Notes: generated by a model not told the origin, from the letters alone. DNA of 64,000 nt from an uncultured Pseudomonadota bacterium (GCA_949298405.1 CASFWA010000004.1:20566-84565), one strand, 5' to 3'; positions 26,715 to 36,845 are shown, numbered from the stretch's first letter. A program made the numbers and translations.

Positions 26715-26740
26715 AAAACGGCGGGAAACCGCTGTTTTTT
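26713..26740. terminator. terminator between the peroxiredoxin and alkyltransferase-like genes
   Basis: The stem AAAAAACGGCGG/CCGCTGTTTTTT (one G-T wobble) with a GAAA loop serves both convergent genes. Confidence 0.85.
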
Positions 26741-26741
26741 A

Positions 26742-27083
26742 TTAAAAGACCAATGGAAAATCCTTAATGTCCAGTGGTACCCCATCCCTGTCTGGATTCC
26801 ATTGATATTGTTCCATTTTAACTTTTTTATCTTTATCAAACTTTACGCCTTCTGATTTTAATTGTTTATATTGTTCATCAAAGAAACCGGAACATAAACT
26901 ACCATCTTTAAAAACAACGCGATGCCACGGCAAATGCCAACTATTCTTATTATTTGAAGCATAACCAACAAACCGCGCCATGCGTGGGCGACCTATCATA
27001 TTAGCAATCTGACCAAATGTCGCAACGCGACCAGATGGAATTTTTGCGACAATATCATAAACTTGTTCGTTAAAGGTTTTCAT
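26742..27083 (-). CDS. alkyltransferase-like protein (ATL)
   Basis: The 113-residue protein has the DNA-binding fold of O6-alkylguanine-DNA alkyltransferase (IPSGRVATFGQIANMIG at residues 15-31, the Arg-finger GRPRMARFVGYA after it), but in the active-site motif PCHRV the Cys is replaced by Trp (LPWHRVVFKDG near residue 51). This is the hallmark of ATL proteins, which bind O6-alkylguanine, flip it out and recruit nucleotide excision repair rather than transferring the alkyl group. It is monocistronic. Confidence 0.88.
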   Translation of the reverse strand: MKTFNEQVYDIVAKIPSGRVATFGQIANMIGRPRMARFVGYASNNKNSWHLPWHRVVFKDGSLCSGFFDEQYKQLKSEGVKFDKDKKVKMEQYQWNPDRDGVPLDIKDFPLVF

Positions 27084-27104
27084 TGTAAATATATCTTAGA
27101 AATC

Positions 27105-27194
27105 TGGCGGAGACGAAGGGATTTGAACCCTTGATACAGTTGCCTGTATACACGATTTCGAGTCGCGCGCATTCAACCACTCTGCCACGTCTCC
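27105..27194 (-). tRNA. tRNA-Ser (anticodon CGA)
   Basis: On the minus strand the acceptor stem GGAGACG/CGTCTCC, a long variable arm, anticodon loop CTCGAAA giving CGA, a GGTTCAAATCC T arm and an encoded CCA are visible. It decodes TCG. Confidence 0.95.
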
Positions 27195-27239
27195 GGCGAG
27201 AGCAATTATACATAAAGCGTCTGATTTTGCAAGAAGGTT

Positions 27240-28394
27240 TTATACATCAAAATTATATGCCTTAACAGACTTTACGATTGCATTTACTAATTTATCTTGA
27301 TGTGCAGAACTATTTAGCAATTTTTCTTCTTCTGCATTAGATAAATGCCCCAATTCTAACAACGCACCTGGAACAGTAGAACGCAATACTGCAAATGGAG
27401 CGTGTCTTACATCTGGCCCCGGTTGTTGTGTAATCTTCATTGTTTTAAACTGTTTCGCACACCCATTTGCATATTCAACAGACATTTCGGCAACTGCATG
27501 TTGCTGTAAAGCGGACAAAGCAATTCTAATATCTTTTGAAAATTGTTCAAAACCATCGACCTCTATCTTATCTGCCGCATTTTCAGAGTCCGCCAACTTT
27601 TGTGCTTCTTCGTCAGACGCCTTTTCAGACAAGGTATAAATAGAAAAACCCTTCATGGCACGACTGGGGTTAGCGTTTGCATGTAAAGATAAGAATAAAT
27701 CAGCGTGCTTCTTTTCGCCGATTGACGCGCGTTGTGCCAATTTTAAATAAGTATCATTACTACGCGTCAAATAAGTTTGAAAACCCGCTGCATCCAGTTT
27801 CGTTTTTAATTTCTTGGCAACCGATAAAACAACATTCTTTTCTTTTGTCCCGTTTTTACCTATGCAACCAGGGTCTTTGCCACCATGTCCCGCATCAATC
27901 ACAACAATATACTTCTTTGCTGGTGCTGCCTTTTGCGTTTGTTTGCTGGTCTCTGCAACTGCTGGTGCAGATTGCCCCGCCACGAAATCCAACACTAAAC
28001 GATAATCATTGTCACCATTAGGAGATAAAATCATTATCTGGTCTTTCGGAATTCCGCTTACAGACTTTGATAAATTTGCAATAATTTGCAACTTGTCACC
28101 AACTTGCGCCTGGGTAATTGAATTCACAATCGTTCCAGAGGCTAATGCTGGCACTAAATTCGCATTTGCAGACGTATTTGACAAAGTTATTATTATCTGA
28201 TTAGCAGGATAGGATAAAGAATAACTGGGACGCTGCGAAGTTTCTATAACTAAACGTGTTTTATTGCCTGGCTGAACACCCGTCCTTACAGTACGCAAAG
28301 AATTAGGCGCAGCAAATGCCATTCGCGGCAAAAAAGCGACAACGGCCGTCCCGACACCGGTTATTTGTAAAAGCGTTCTTCTGGATATTTTCAT
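27240..28394 (-). CDS. Tat-exported N-acetylmuramoyl-L-alanine amidase (AmiC type)
   Basis: The enzyme cleaves the bond between MurNAc and the stem peptide to split septal peptidoglycan. The N-terminus has a twin-arginine signal (ISRRTLLQITGVGTAVVAF, cleavage after AFA), an AMIN domain follows (about residues 30-140), and the catalytic Amidase_3 domain starts near residue 162 with VVIDAGHGGKDPG (zinc His) and continues with LFLSLHANANPSRAMKG (second His) and GALLELGHLSNAEEE (catalytic Glu). All zinc ligands are present. The 384-residue length is normal. Confidence 0.93.
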   Translation of the reverse strand: MKISRRTLLQITGVGTAVVAFLPRMAFAAPNSLRTVRTGVQPGNKTRLVIETSQRPSYSLSYPANQIIITLSNTSANANLVPALASGTIVNSITQAQVGDKLQIIANLSKSVSGIPKDQIMILSPNGDNDYRLVLDFVAGQSAPAVAETSKQTQKAAPAKKYIVVIDAGHGGKDPGCIGKNGTKEKNVVLSVAKKLKTKLDAAGFQTYLTRSNDTYLKLAQRASIGEKKHADLFLSLHANANPSRAMKGFSIYTLSEKASDEEAQKLADSENAADKIEVDGFEQFSKDIRIALSALQQHAVAEMSVEYANGCAKQFKTMKITQQPGPDVRHAPFAVLRSTVPGALLELGHLSNAEEEKLLNSSAHQDKLVNAIVKSVKAYNFDV

Positions 28395-28402
28395 TTTGAT
28401 TA

Positions 28403-28431
28403 ATTATATCAAAAAATGAATTTTTATTCAA
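28403..28431 (-). promoter_or_regulatory. promoter of the amidase gene (near-leaderless)
   Basis: On the minus strand TTGAAT (28426-28431), a 17-base spacer and a perfect TATAAT (28403-28408) are followed by 8 bases and then the ATG at 28394. No ribosome binding site lies between. Confidence 0.7.
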
Positions 28432-28508
28432 GTTAGAACAAGAATAAAAACCTTTTAACTTGAAGATTTTATATTTATCCTGTAATCTTTGAACAAAAGG
28501 GGATTTTT

Positions 28509-29393
28509 ATGCAAAACAAACCACTGATTTCTGTTGTCGTTCCTATGTATAACGCAGAAAAATTTATTTCAAAATGCTTGGAACACTTGGTTCATCAAAC
28601 TTATTCTAATTTAGAAATTATTATTGTAGATGATGGAAGCTCGGACAATTCTGTCACAGAATGTAAAAAATACGCAAAGGCAGATAAGCGCATTAAAATT
28701 ATTCAACAGAAAAACGCAGGACCAGCAGTTGCATCAAATACAGGGCTAGAAAATGCAAGTGGTGAATATGTACATTTTCACGACCATGACGATTATGTAA
28801 ATTTAGATTATTTCGAGAAAATGGCAAACGCAGCAACACTAACCGAAGCCGATATTTTATGTAGTGAAGTTAATCAGCCAGAATATAACTTTCCTAAATT
28901 TGAAGCGATTGAAATTTGCACTTCTATGAAAGACAAAATTCTGAAAACACGTGCTAACAAATTCAATCCTGCATGGAGATATTTATATAAAAAAGATTTC
29001 CTTCTAAAAAATAATTTGAAGTTCGACCCTAAATTATTTGGCGCACAAGACCTGTTCTTTACAAAAACCGCAATTGTTTTGGCAGATAGCGTAGCAACTG
29101 TTCCAGGCGCAGTATATAATGTCGTTGATACAGAAACTGCACTAGGTAAATCCAAGACAAAATTAAAGCAAAGAAATTCTTCTGAAGATATATTGCAAGC
29201 ACAGAAAAATCTGCACGATTTATTAATCAAACATAATGCACTGGAATTAATGAATACTCCTGAATTGCCTTTTGTTATAGAAGAATTAAAAATCTTTAAT
29301 TTATGTATAACGCGTAAACATATTTTCCCGAACAAAATCAGATACTATCTATTCGGAATAAATGTCGGAACAAGGCATATTTTAAAGAAATAA
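28509..29393 (+). CDS. family 2 glycosyltransferase
   Basis: The GT-A-fold enzyme transfers a sugar from a nucleotide-sugar donor. It begins ISVVVPMYNAEKFISKCLEH (residues 6-25), has the nucleotide-binding IIIVDDGSSDNS near residue 38, and the D-x-D-like HFHDHDDYVN near residue 95. The C-terminal third is Lys-rich and lacks a membrane segment. Length is 294 residues. It probably adds a sugar to a surface polysaccharide or protein, but no other glycan genes are close. AAAGGGG precedes the ATG. Confidence 0.9.
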   Translation: MQNKPLISVVVPMYNAEKFISKCLEHLVHQTYSNLEIIIVDDGSSDNSVTECKKYAKADKRIKIIQQKNAGPAVASNTGLENASGEYVHFHDHDDYVNLDYFEKMANAATLTEADILCSEVNQPEYNFPKFEAIEICTSMKDKILKTRANKFNPAWRYLYKKDFLLKNNLKFDPKLFGAQDLFFTKTAIVLADSVATVPGAVYNVVDTETALGKSKTKLKQRNSSEDILQAQKNLHDLLIKHNALELMNTPELPFVIEELKIFNLCITRKHIFPNKIRYYLFGINVGTRHILKK

Positions 29394-29420
29394 AAAAACG
29401 CCCTTTTGGGGCGTTTTTGT
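29393..29420. terminator. terminator between the glycosyltransferase and exported-protein genes
   Basis: The stem AAAAACGCCC/GGGGCGTTTTT with a 4-5 base loop follows the glycosyltransferase stop and can serve the convergent gene as well. Confidence 0.85.
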
Positions 29421-29437
29421 TTATGATGTTTATTAAA

Positions 29438-30685
29438 TTATTTACTGATACAATTTGCAAAACTTTGCGCAACCAATGATGTTTCTTGTGTTGTCATTGT
29501 TGCAACAGGAATAATAAAGCATCTTGCACTGTCACGAATAATAAATACTTTTGTACCACGCGTATAAGCAGTTTGCATATTATCCATTTGCGCACTGGTT
29601 AAAAACGCGTTCTGTGTTGTAGATGGATTAGATAGTGCAGCCTGAATTACTTGATATGCAGTATTATAATCATTCAATTCCGACATAGATTGAACTTCCA
29701 TATAAACACTCCAATTTTCATATGGGTTTTCTACATTCGGTGCAGCCGTTGGAAATGCGACGCCTGTCGCCAAAGCAGCAACAGTCTGCAAGGTCGTCGG
29801 TTGCGATGAAGAACTTGATGAAGTATGCGAGACTGTGTTTAACTGCAAATCGTCACCACAAGCCAGATTCATTCTGTTTGTATAACTTGCCAAAACTGCA
29901 TCTACTGCCGCCTGCCAATCTTCACCCTTTTGATTTAAGTCTAAATTAATAATTTTTTCTGCCCAGCCCCAAATGTTTGCGCCAACATTACCCGCGTTTG
30001 CAAAGCGCGTCACCATTTCAGCAGAACCACCAGGCACCCCTGCACCACAAGCATCTGTTAATTGTGTGGTTAACATACTAGTCGTTTCATTGCCGTACGC
30101 CAATGCAACAGAATGGCACGCCATAGCGGCCTCTAATTCTTGACGACGTTGTAAACATAAGTCAGAATGCGACTTTGATAATTGGTCTGCCATGTTAGCC
30201 ATTGATAAATATGACATAACCTCTTGTTGTACATATGGTGGGCATAAACGAGCAGCAGTATTCAAACCACCCGTTCCCGTTCTTGTGTTTGTGTTATATT
30301 GTGGTAATAAAACAGATGTGTCTTTTTGTAAACACAATAGAGCATAATTATATAATTCACTTTCGGTTGCATATTGACAACGTCCAGTCCTTTGCCCAGG
30401 AACAACAGTCACATCACCGCAATATTCAGCCAAACAATTATAAATCTTTTCACGACAAGCAGAATCAACATCAGGTTGTGTCACCATATAATAAGTATTT
30501 CTTTGATTTTGGTTATATGCATTTGCTAAACCTTGATAACCACGACCAGTTGTAGTTGTCACAGTATTTATGGATACACCACGCGAAACATCAGATGCAC
30601 CAACAGTCCCTGCTGATACAGCAAGACAGTCCGATACGCATACAATCGCAGCAAACAAACCACCTATTAAGAATGCTTTTTTCAT
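29438..30685 (-). CDS. exported protein of unknown function
   Basis: The 415-residue protein has a signal peptide (MKKAFLIGGLFAAIVCVSDC, with cleavage probably after LAVSA), so it is periplasmic, outer-membrane or secreted. The first half has regularly spaced Cys residues, among them CREKIYNCLAEYC near residue 76, RCQYA and LLCLQ, suggesting disulfides. The second half is rich in Ser/Thr and ends with two Cys-containing segments (RDSARCFIIPV, SFANCISK). AGAGGGA precedes the chosen ATG at 30685; an upstream in-frame start would place the signal peptide internally. I recognise no family. Confidence 0.7.
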   Translation of the reverse strand: MKKAFLIGGLFAAIVCVSDCLAVSAGTVGASDVSRGVSINTVTTTTGRGYQGLANAYNQNQRNTYYMVTQPDVDSACREKIYNCLAEYCGDVTVVPGQRTGRCQYATESELYNYALLCLQKDTSVLLPQYNTNTRTGTGGLNTAARLCPPYVQQEVMSYLSMANMADQLSKSHSDLCLQRRQELEAAMACHSVALAYGNETTSMLTTQLTDACGAGVPGGSAEMVTRFANAGNVGANIWGWAEKIINLDLNQKGEDWQAAVDAVLASYTNRMNLACGDDLQLNTVSHTSSSSSSQPTTLQTVAALATGVAFPTAAPNVENPYENWSVYMEVQSMSELNDYNTAYQVIQAALSNPSTTQNAFLTSAQMDNMQTAYTRGTKVFIIRDSARCFIIPVATMTTQETSLVAQSFANCISK

Positions 30686-30802
30686 AAAAATCCCTCTCGT
30701 TAACGAAATTTTAGCATATTGCAAAAAAAAAGGCAATCGTTCATTTAAAATCTTAATTACAAAAAAGTTGATTTAACAAGATAAATTGATACCATATCTG
30801 TC

Positions 30803-31874
30803 ATGATTATGATAAACGAAATTTTAACACAAATTTCAGACGACATTTCTGCCGTCAGGGGGTTCCTTTGACCCGGAAAAACTTGAAACAGAAATAAATT
30901 CTCTTACAGAGAAAACTAATAACCCAGATTTATGGAACAATCCAGACAATGCGCGTACATTGCTGCAAAAGAAGGCTAATTTAGAAAAGTCTTTAAACGA
31001 ACTGTGCAATCTAGAATCAGAATATAAAAATCTATCTGAATTATATGAAATCGCACCAGAAGACCCGGACGTTGTAAAAGCCATAGAAAAACTTAGCGAA
31101 GATGCTCATAAAGCAAAATTTATAACTTTATTTAGTGACCCTGCTGATAATAATGGGGCGTTTTTGTTTATTCAGGCGGGTGCAGGTGGTACAGAAGCGC
31201 AAGATTGGGCACAAATGCTATCCAGAATGTATGCACGATGGGCGGAAAGGCATGGGTTTTCTTGTGAAATAATCGAAGAACACGAAGGTGATACCGCAGG
31301 CATAAAAAACATAACATACAGAATTTCTGGTGACCGTGCTTATGGTTGGTTAAAAAACGAAATAGGCGTTCACCGTTTGGTTAGAATCTCTCCTTTTAAT
31401 GCAAACGGTAAAAGACAAACAAGTTTTGCATCTGTTGATGTTTGGCCTGATGTAGATGACTCTATTGAAATAGAAATTAATGAAAAGGACTTGCGTATAG
31501 ATACATACCGTTCGTCTGGCGCAGGCGGCCAGCATGTTAATAAAACAGATAGTGCAGTTCGTATAACTCACTTGCCTACTAACACTGTGGTAACTTGCCA
31601 AAACGAACGCAGTCAGATTCAAAATAAAGAAATGGCTATAAAAATGCTGCGCAGTAAATTATATGAACTAGAACTACAAAAACGTGCAGAAGAAGAAAAT
31701 GCTGCACTTGCAGCACAGAAAAAGATTGAATGGGGCAGCCAGATAAGGAACTATGTACTCTACCCTTACCAATTAGTAAAAGATGTTCGTACAGGCGTTG
31801 AAAAAACAGACGCGAACGCTGTTCTTGATGGTGATTTAGACGATTTTATGCTGGCACTATTACAAAGAAATTAA
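30803..31874 (+). CDS. prfB: peptide chain release factor 2 with programmed +1 frameshift
   Basis: RF2 releases peptides at TGA and TAA. A short first ORF (22 codons from 30803) ends at TGA 30869-30871 in the context AGG GGG TTC CTT TGA C, the classical autoregulatory frameshift site with an internal Shine-Dalgarno. Skipping T30869 joins it to the frame that runs to 31874, giving about 356 residues. The stop-recognition loop RISPFNANGKRQTSFAS (SPF motif) is near residue 196 and the catalytic GGQ is in SSGAGGQHVNKTD near residue 238. Low RF2 favours the shift, so the gene senses its own product. Confidence 0.96.
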
Positions 31875-31888
31875 AAATGCTTTCTTCT

Positions 31889-31916
31889 TGACAAATAAAA
31901 AAGTTGACTTAAAATA
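31889..31916 (+). promoter_or_regulatory. promoter of the kinase-fold gene
   Basis: A perfect TTGACA (31889-31894), a 16-base spacer and TAAAAT (31911-31916) lie 30 bases before the start codon. Two more TTGAC boxes at 31905 and about 31920 follow at 15-16 base intervals, so alternative -35 use is possible. Confidence 0.6.
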
Positions 31917-31945
31917 TATTTGACAACTAATTAAAGAAGAAAGTT

Positions 31946-32758
31946 ATGAAAGATTTACAATTTGAATATTATTTACCTGTAATTAAAAAGGCCTTCGCAG
32001 AGGTATATGGCGTTCGTTTCCCGAATGTACGTGGGGCGTTAAACAGTGTTGTTATTGCCAATACCAATGATGGCGAATATGTTTGTAAATTTAATCATCG
32101 CGATTTAGCAATAAAAAATATGGAAGTCAGCCGTATTTTTAATGAAAACGGTATAAAGGTTCCAGAAATCAAAGTATATTCTTATAATAACCAATGCTTT
32201 GAAGCATACAAAATAATCCCCGGGAAAACTTTATTCGAGCATATAGGTTATGGGTTACCAGAAGAAAAAATCAAAGCAGTATTTAGAGAATTGCTTAATC
32301 AATTTGCAAAAATGTCTAAAATAAACCCCGATATAATATTTAGTCAAAAATACAAGCACGCTTATCAAGTGGCAAAAACAAATATTTCTGATGTTAACAA
32401 CCGTATGTTGGGGCTTGTTTTTAGTGGAGCAGTCAGACTAATGAACACAACATCCAAAGAACAACATGGTTTATATCATTGCGGTATAACCCCCAAAAAC
32501 ATTATTCTTGATAACAACGGAAATTTTTTGTCGCTTTTAGACCTAGATGAAGTAGCAATTGCAGACAAAAGTTATGCTTTTGGGGCTATGGCTACAAAAT
32601 ATCAACAATTGGGTTTTGACATTACAGAATTACTTGATTTATACGAAAGCGCAACTAATCAATCCCTTGACCGCAAACGGATACGTTTTATGGCCGACTT
32701 GAATAATTTAGGCAAACGTCTGTTATGGAAACATGCACACCCAGGACGCAGCAAGTAA
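31946..32758 (+). CDS. APH-fold protein lacking the catalytic Asp, probable pseudokinase
   Basis: The 270-residue protein has the kinase-like fold of aminoglycoside phosphotransferases: EYVCKFNHRDLA (N-lobe Lys), AYKIIPGKTLFEHI (hinge) and the C-lobe LYHCGITPKNIILDNNG near residue 176. Aligned with the family motif H-G-D-x-x-P-x-N, the catalytic Asp is Gly in H-C-G-I-T-P-K-N, while the metal-binding Asp of SLLDLDEVAIAD is kept. It may therefore bind nucleotide without transferring phosphate, or act on an unusual substrate. It has its own promoter and an AAAGAAGAAAG site upstream. Confidence 0.7.
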   Translation: MKDLQFEYYLPVIKKAFAEVYGVRFPNVRGALNSVVIANTNDGEYVCKFNHRDLAIKNMEVSRIFNENGIKVPEIKVYSYNNQCFEAYKIIPGKTLFEHIGYGLPEEKIKAVFRELLNQFAKMSKINPDIIFSQKYKHAYQVAKTNISDVNNRMLGLVFSGAVRLMNTTSKEQHGLYHCGITPKNIILDNNGNFLSLLDLDEVAIADKSYAFGAMATKYQQLGFDITELLDLYESATNQSLDRKRIRFMADLNNLGKRLLWKHAHPGRSK

Positions 32759-32810
32759 AAATTTGTTATTCTTGCTTTTCACAATGTATTGCATAATAAT
32801 AGTCCTCGTA

Positions 32811-32887
32811 GCACCCATGGCCTAACTGGATATGGCGTGTCCCTCCGAAGGACAAGGTTGCAGGTTCGAATCCTGCTGGGTGCGCCA
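32811..32887 (+). tRNA. tRNA-Arg (anticodon CCG)
   Basis: Acceptor stem GCACCCA/TGGGTGC, anticodon loop CTCCGAA giving CCG, a GGTTCGAATCC T arm and an encoded CCA are clear. It decodes CGG. Confidence 0.95.
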
Positions 32888-33012
32888 ATATAATTAATAT
32901 AAGGAAGTAAACTCTTAGCGTCTCTATAGAATAATATTTTTTCAAGAAAAAAATCCTTTTTTACAGCAGGTTTTTATATATAATATTTTTAACGCGATAC
33001 CGGAGTATTTAA

Positions 33013-33492
33013 ATGGAACTAATTATAAAGTTTTTTATATTGACGCTTTTATTATCCGCATGCAACAGTATTTATGTTAAGCCTGATTCTATTGATACAT
33101 CGCAGACATTCTATGCATCACGCGGTGGATACGGGATGCAACGAAGTGTTAAAGAACACCTGGAAAAGCGCGGGATAAAAGTACTTGTAGGCAAAGCCAC
33201 GGCCAGTAGAGATTTTATTACAGACGATATCAATATCGAAATAGATTCCTCTTCCATTCCAAAAGGCACTCGTTATATTGTTAAAGTAAGTGAACGCAGA
33301 GAAAAGTTTAATCCGTTCTGGTGTCCTTTTAACGGTTTCTGGTGGTGGAATTTTAATATGTCTATCGCAGACCAACAAACTGGCGAAGAATTAATGTCTT
33401 GGCGGGGACGCGGTTGTCAAAACAGTTCTTTACGTATGTTGGATGATATTCTTGATGAAATGGAGGTCAAAGGAAATGGACAAAACAATTAA
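33013..33492 (+). CDS. small lipoprotein of unknown function
   Basis: The 159-residue protein has a lipoprotein signal peptide with lipobox LLSAC (Cys at about residue 17), so it is anchored in the membrane on the periplasmic side. A Trp/Phe-rich motif (FWCPFNGFWWWNF) lies near residue 102, followed by a segment typical of small periplasmic lipoproteins (IADQQTGEELMSWRGRGC). The overall pattern, with a VKEHLEKRGIKVLVGKA segment, resembles proteins that share a beta-alpha-beta fold with LptE or YajG types, but I cannot name a family. Its last 17 bases overlap the next gene. Confidence 0.7.
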   Translation: MELIIKFFILTLLLSACNSIYVKPDSIDTSQTFYASRGGYGMQRSVKEHLEKRGIKVLVGKATASRDFITDDINIEIDSSSIPKGTRYIVKVSERREKFNPFWCPFNGFWWWNFNMSIADQQTGEELMSWRGRGCQNSSLRMLDDILDEMEVKGNGQNN

Positions 33493-33901
33493 ATCTATTA
33501 TCGATATTATAAAATCTTGTGATGATTTGCAATTGTGTACTTTTGGTTTAGACAAATACCCTGAAACACGTCATGTTATGAATGGAATGAATCAGAATAT
33601 AGATTCTATTGACCTGCATTTCTTGACTATGAAATCTTCACCAAAATTTAAACAACTAGAAAAAAACAATAACTGTTGTTTATATTATTTCAATCCCACA
33701 ACCAGATACACAGTACGTTTGTTCGGACAAATAAAAAGTATAGACGACCAAAATGAAAAAAATAAATATTGGCAAGATAAATATTCTAATTTCGGTTTTT
33801 CTGGTGCCACAGACCCCAATTTTGCCCTACTCCACTTTATACCAGAATCTTATAAATTTTATATTGGTGAAGAATTATATACTGGTAAAATAGAACAATA
33901 A
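33476..33901 (+). CDS. pyridoxamine 5'-phosphate oxidase-like flavin-binding protein
   Basis: The 141-residue protein resembles the general stress protein 26 branch of the split-barrel flavin-binding family: LCTFGLDKYPETRHVM at residues 21-36, then LHFLTMKSSPKFKQL, CCLYYFNPTTRYTVRLFGQI and a C-terminal YKFYIGE. These proteins bind FMN or another flavin and are often of unknown reaction. The ATG at 33476 has AAAGGA directly upstream; the earlier in-frame start would overlap the previous gene further. It overlaps the lipoprotein gene by 17 bases. Confidence 0.75.
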   Translation: MDKTIKSIIDIIKSCDDLQLCTFGLDKYPETRHVMNGMNQNIDSIDLHFLTMKSSPKFKQLEKNNNCCLYYFNPTTRYTVRLFGQIKSIDDQNEKNKYWQDKYSNFGFSGATDPNFALLHFIPESYKFYIGEELYTGKIEQ

Positions 33902-33926
33902 AAAAGCGGGATAAAATCCCGCTTTT
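33902..33926 (+). terminator. terminator after the flavin-binding gene
   Basis: AAAAGCGGGA/TCCCGCTTTT with a 5-base loop follows the stop codon; the convergent rubrerythrin gene ends just beyond it. Confidence 0.85.
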
Positions 33927-33941
33927 ATTAACTAATTTATA

Positions 33942-34568
33942 TTAGTCATCGATTTTTGCATATTCGCAGAAACCTTCATTCGTATCACAGCGAGATATTG
34001 TGCCTTCGCTGATGAAATATCCCTGTGGATGCAAGCATGCAGGGCATACTTTTGGGGCTTCTGTTCCAATGTGCCACATACCGCAATTTGTGCAACGCCA
34101 CATAACAATCTTGTCCTGTTTGAATAATGTACCAGATTCAATTGCATCAATCAAAGCACGATAACGTGATTCGTGATAGCGTTCTGCATAACCGATATTT
34201 TTCAAAACTTCCGCGATTGAATCGAAACCTTCTTGTGCAGCAATTTGTGCAAACTTTGGATACATTACTGTGTTTTCTTCATGTTCGCCAAATGCCGCGG
34301 CCTGCAAGTTTTCCAAAGTTGTACCGATTTTACCTGCTGGGAAAGATGCTGTGATTTCTAAATCACCACCTTCTAAAAACTTAAACAAACGAGAAGCATG
34401 TTCGCGTTCCTGTTCAGCAGTTTCCAAAAAGATTTTTGAAATCGCCTGATAACCTTCGTCTTTTGCCTTGGACGCAAAGAAACTATAACGATTACGAGCC
34501 TGAGATTCACCTGCAAATGCTATTAACAAGTTCTTTTCAGTCTGAGTACCCTTTAATGACAATGCCAT
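33942..34568 (-). CDS. rubrerythrin
   Basis: The non-haem di-iron protein reduces hydrogen peroxide with electrons from rubredoxin, typical of anaerobes and microaerophiles. The four-helix domain has FAGESQARNRYSFFASKA near residue 18 and EQEREHASRLFKFL near residue 52, plus a second E-x-x-H-E helix at about residue 95 (AAFGEHEENTVMYP) and one near residue 130 (YAERYHESRY). The C-terminal rubredoxin domain has CTNCGMWHIG near residue 159 and CPACLHPQG near residue 174. Length is 208 residues. GGAG precedes the ATG. Confidence 0.95.
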   Translation of the reverse strand: MALSLKGTQTEKNLLIAFAGESQARNRYSFFASKAKDEGYQAISKIFLETAEQEREHASRLFKFLEGGDLEITASFPAGKIGTTLENLQAAAFGEHEENTVMYPKFAQIAAQEGFDSIAEVLKNIGYAERYHESRYRALIDAIESGTLFKQDKIVMWRCTNCGMWHIGTEAPKVCPACLHPQGYFISEGTISRCDTNEGFCEYAKIDD

Positions 34569-34646
34569 TTTTTATTCTCCTTTATGGGTTATTTGTGATT
34601 ATGCCAAAAATCTTAACAGATAAAATTGTAAAAAGCAAATCTTTGA

Positions 34647-36168
<1,522 letters not shown>

Positions 36169-36176
36169 TTAAAAAC

Positions 36177-36206
36177 TTGCAATTTCCACCGTAAATATTA
36201 TATAAT
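36177..36206 (+). promoter_or_regulatory. promoter of ssrA
   Basis: TTGCAA (36177-36182), an 18-base spacer and a perfect TATAAT (36201-36206) place the transcription start near 36212, at the beginning of the acceptor piece. Confidence 0.75.
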
Positions 36207-36211
36207 ATCTG

Positions 36212-36500
36212 CTGTCGCAAAAGCGATGATGATTCTGAAACCGTTGCGGAATAGTCGTTTTGGACTGGGGGGCGGTACCCCACAGCTCCACCAATAAGAT
36301 ATACGGGGCTGACATAGTTTCGACAGGCGCAGTAAAGGCAAATCGGCTGAATCCGACGTGGTGTCGTAAAAGACCAAATAAAAACTGAATGGCGATAGAA
36401 TCGCTGCGAACGACAATGTTCGCCTTGCAATGGCTGCCTAATACGGCACAGGATATAGTTGGCAATTGTTAATTATATCCAATTTAGCCTATTGCGGGGC
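36212..36500 (+). ncRNA. ssrA: tmRNA, permuted two-piece ssrA
   Basis: tmRNA rescues stalled ribosomes by adding a degradation tag. The acceptor piece comes first and ends at CCA 36291-36293, after a T arm with GGGGCGGTACCCC-type pairing. After 11 bases the coding piece begins at 36305 with GGGGCTG, which pairs with CAGCTCC (36283-36289, one G-U) to form the acceptor stem. AATAG in the acceptor piece pairs with CTATT near 36489 (helix P2). The tag frame at 36403-36441 reads AANDNVRLAMAA and then a stop. This permuted gene with two RNA pieces is the known alphaproteobacterial arrangement. Outer ends are approximate. Confidence 0.93.
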
Positions 36501-36501
36501 T

Positions 36502-36541
36502 GCTGGGTGCCCGGCAACAGAAACCCAGCCTTTATAATTTT
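36502..36541 (+). terminator. terminator after ssrA
   Basis: GCTGGGT (36503-36509 region) pairs with ACCCAGC (36523-36530 region) around a 13-base loop, followed by TTTATAATTTT. The stem is strong but the T run is interrupted. Confidence 0.6.
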
Positions 36542-36559
36542 AAGAAAAAGGGAATAAAT

Positions 36560-36790
36560 ATGTTTGGAAAAATTAAAAAGATATTCTTTACGGGTATTTT
36601 TGGAATCTTATATCTATCTTTCATTGCTCAATTAGTTTATATTTTAGGTTGGGTTCCAGGTATCGAAAACAAATTAATGTATTTAGGTTTGTTGTCTTTT
36701 GAATGGTTAGTTTTGATTTCAGCACGTTATCTATCAAAACGTTCCAGCAACAATGCTCAATACAACGGCTTTGGTTCTCGTCGTCGTTAA
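36560..36790 (+). CDS. small two-helix membrane protein
   Basis: The 76-residue product has two hydrophobic segments (residues 10-32, with IFGILYLSFIAQLVYILG, and 40-57, with YLGLLSFEWLVLISARY) separated by a short polar loop, and a basic C-terminus (SRRR), predicting two membrane spans with both ends in the cytoplasm. AAAGGG lies before the ATG and a terminator follows, so it is a single-gene unit behind ssrA. I do not recognise the family. Confidence 0.65.
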   Translation: MFGKIKKIFFTGIFGILYLSFIAQLVYILGWVPGIENKLMYLGLLSFEWLVLISARYLSKRSSNNAQYNGFGSRRR

Positions 36791-36812
36791 TGGTATTGAA
36801 AAAATCCTTTAA

Positions 36813-36838
36813 AAGTCCCCGATGTTGGGGATTTTTTT
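36813..36838 (+). terminator. terminator before lon
   Basis: GTCCCC/GGGGAT with a short loop is followed by a run of seven T residues. Confidence 0.8.
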
Positions 36839-36845
36839 ATAGTTC

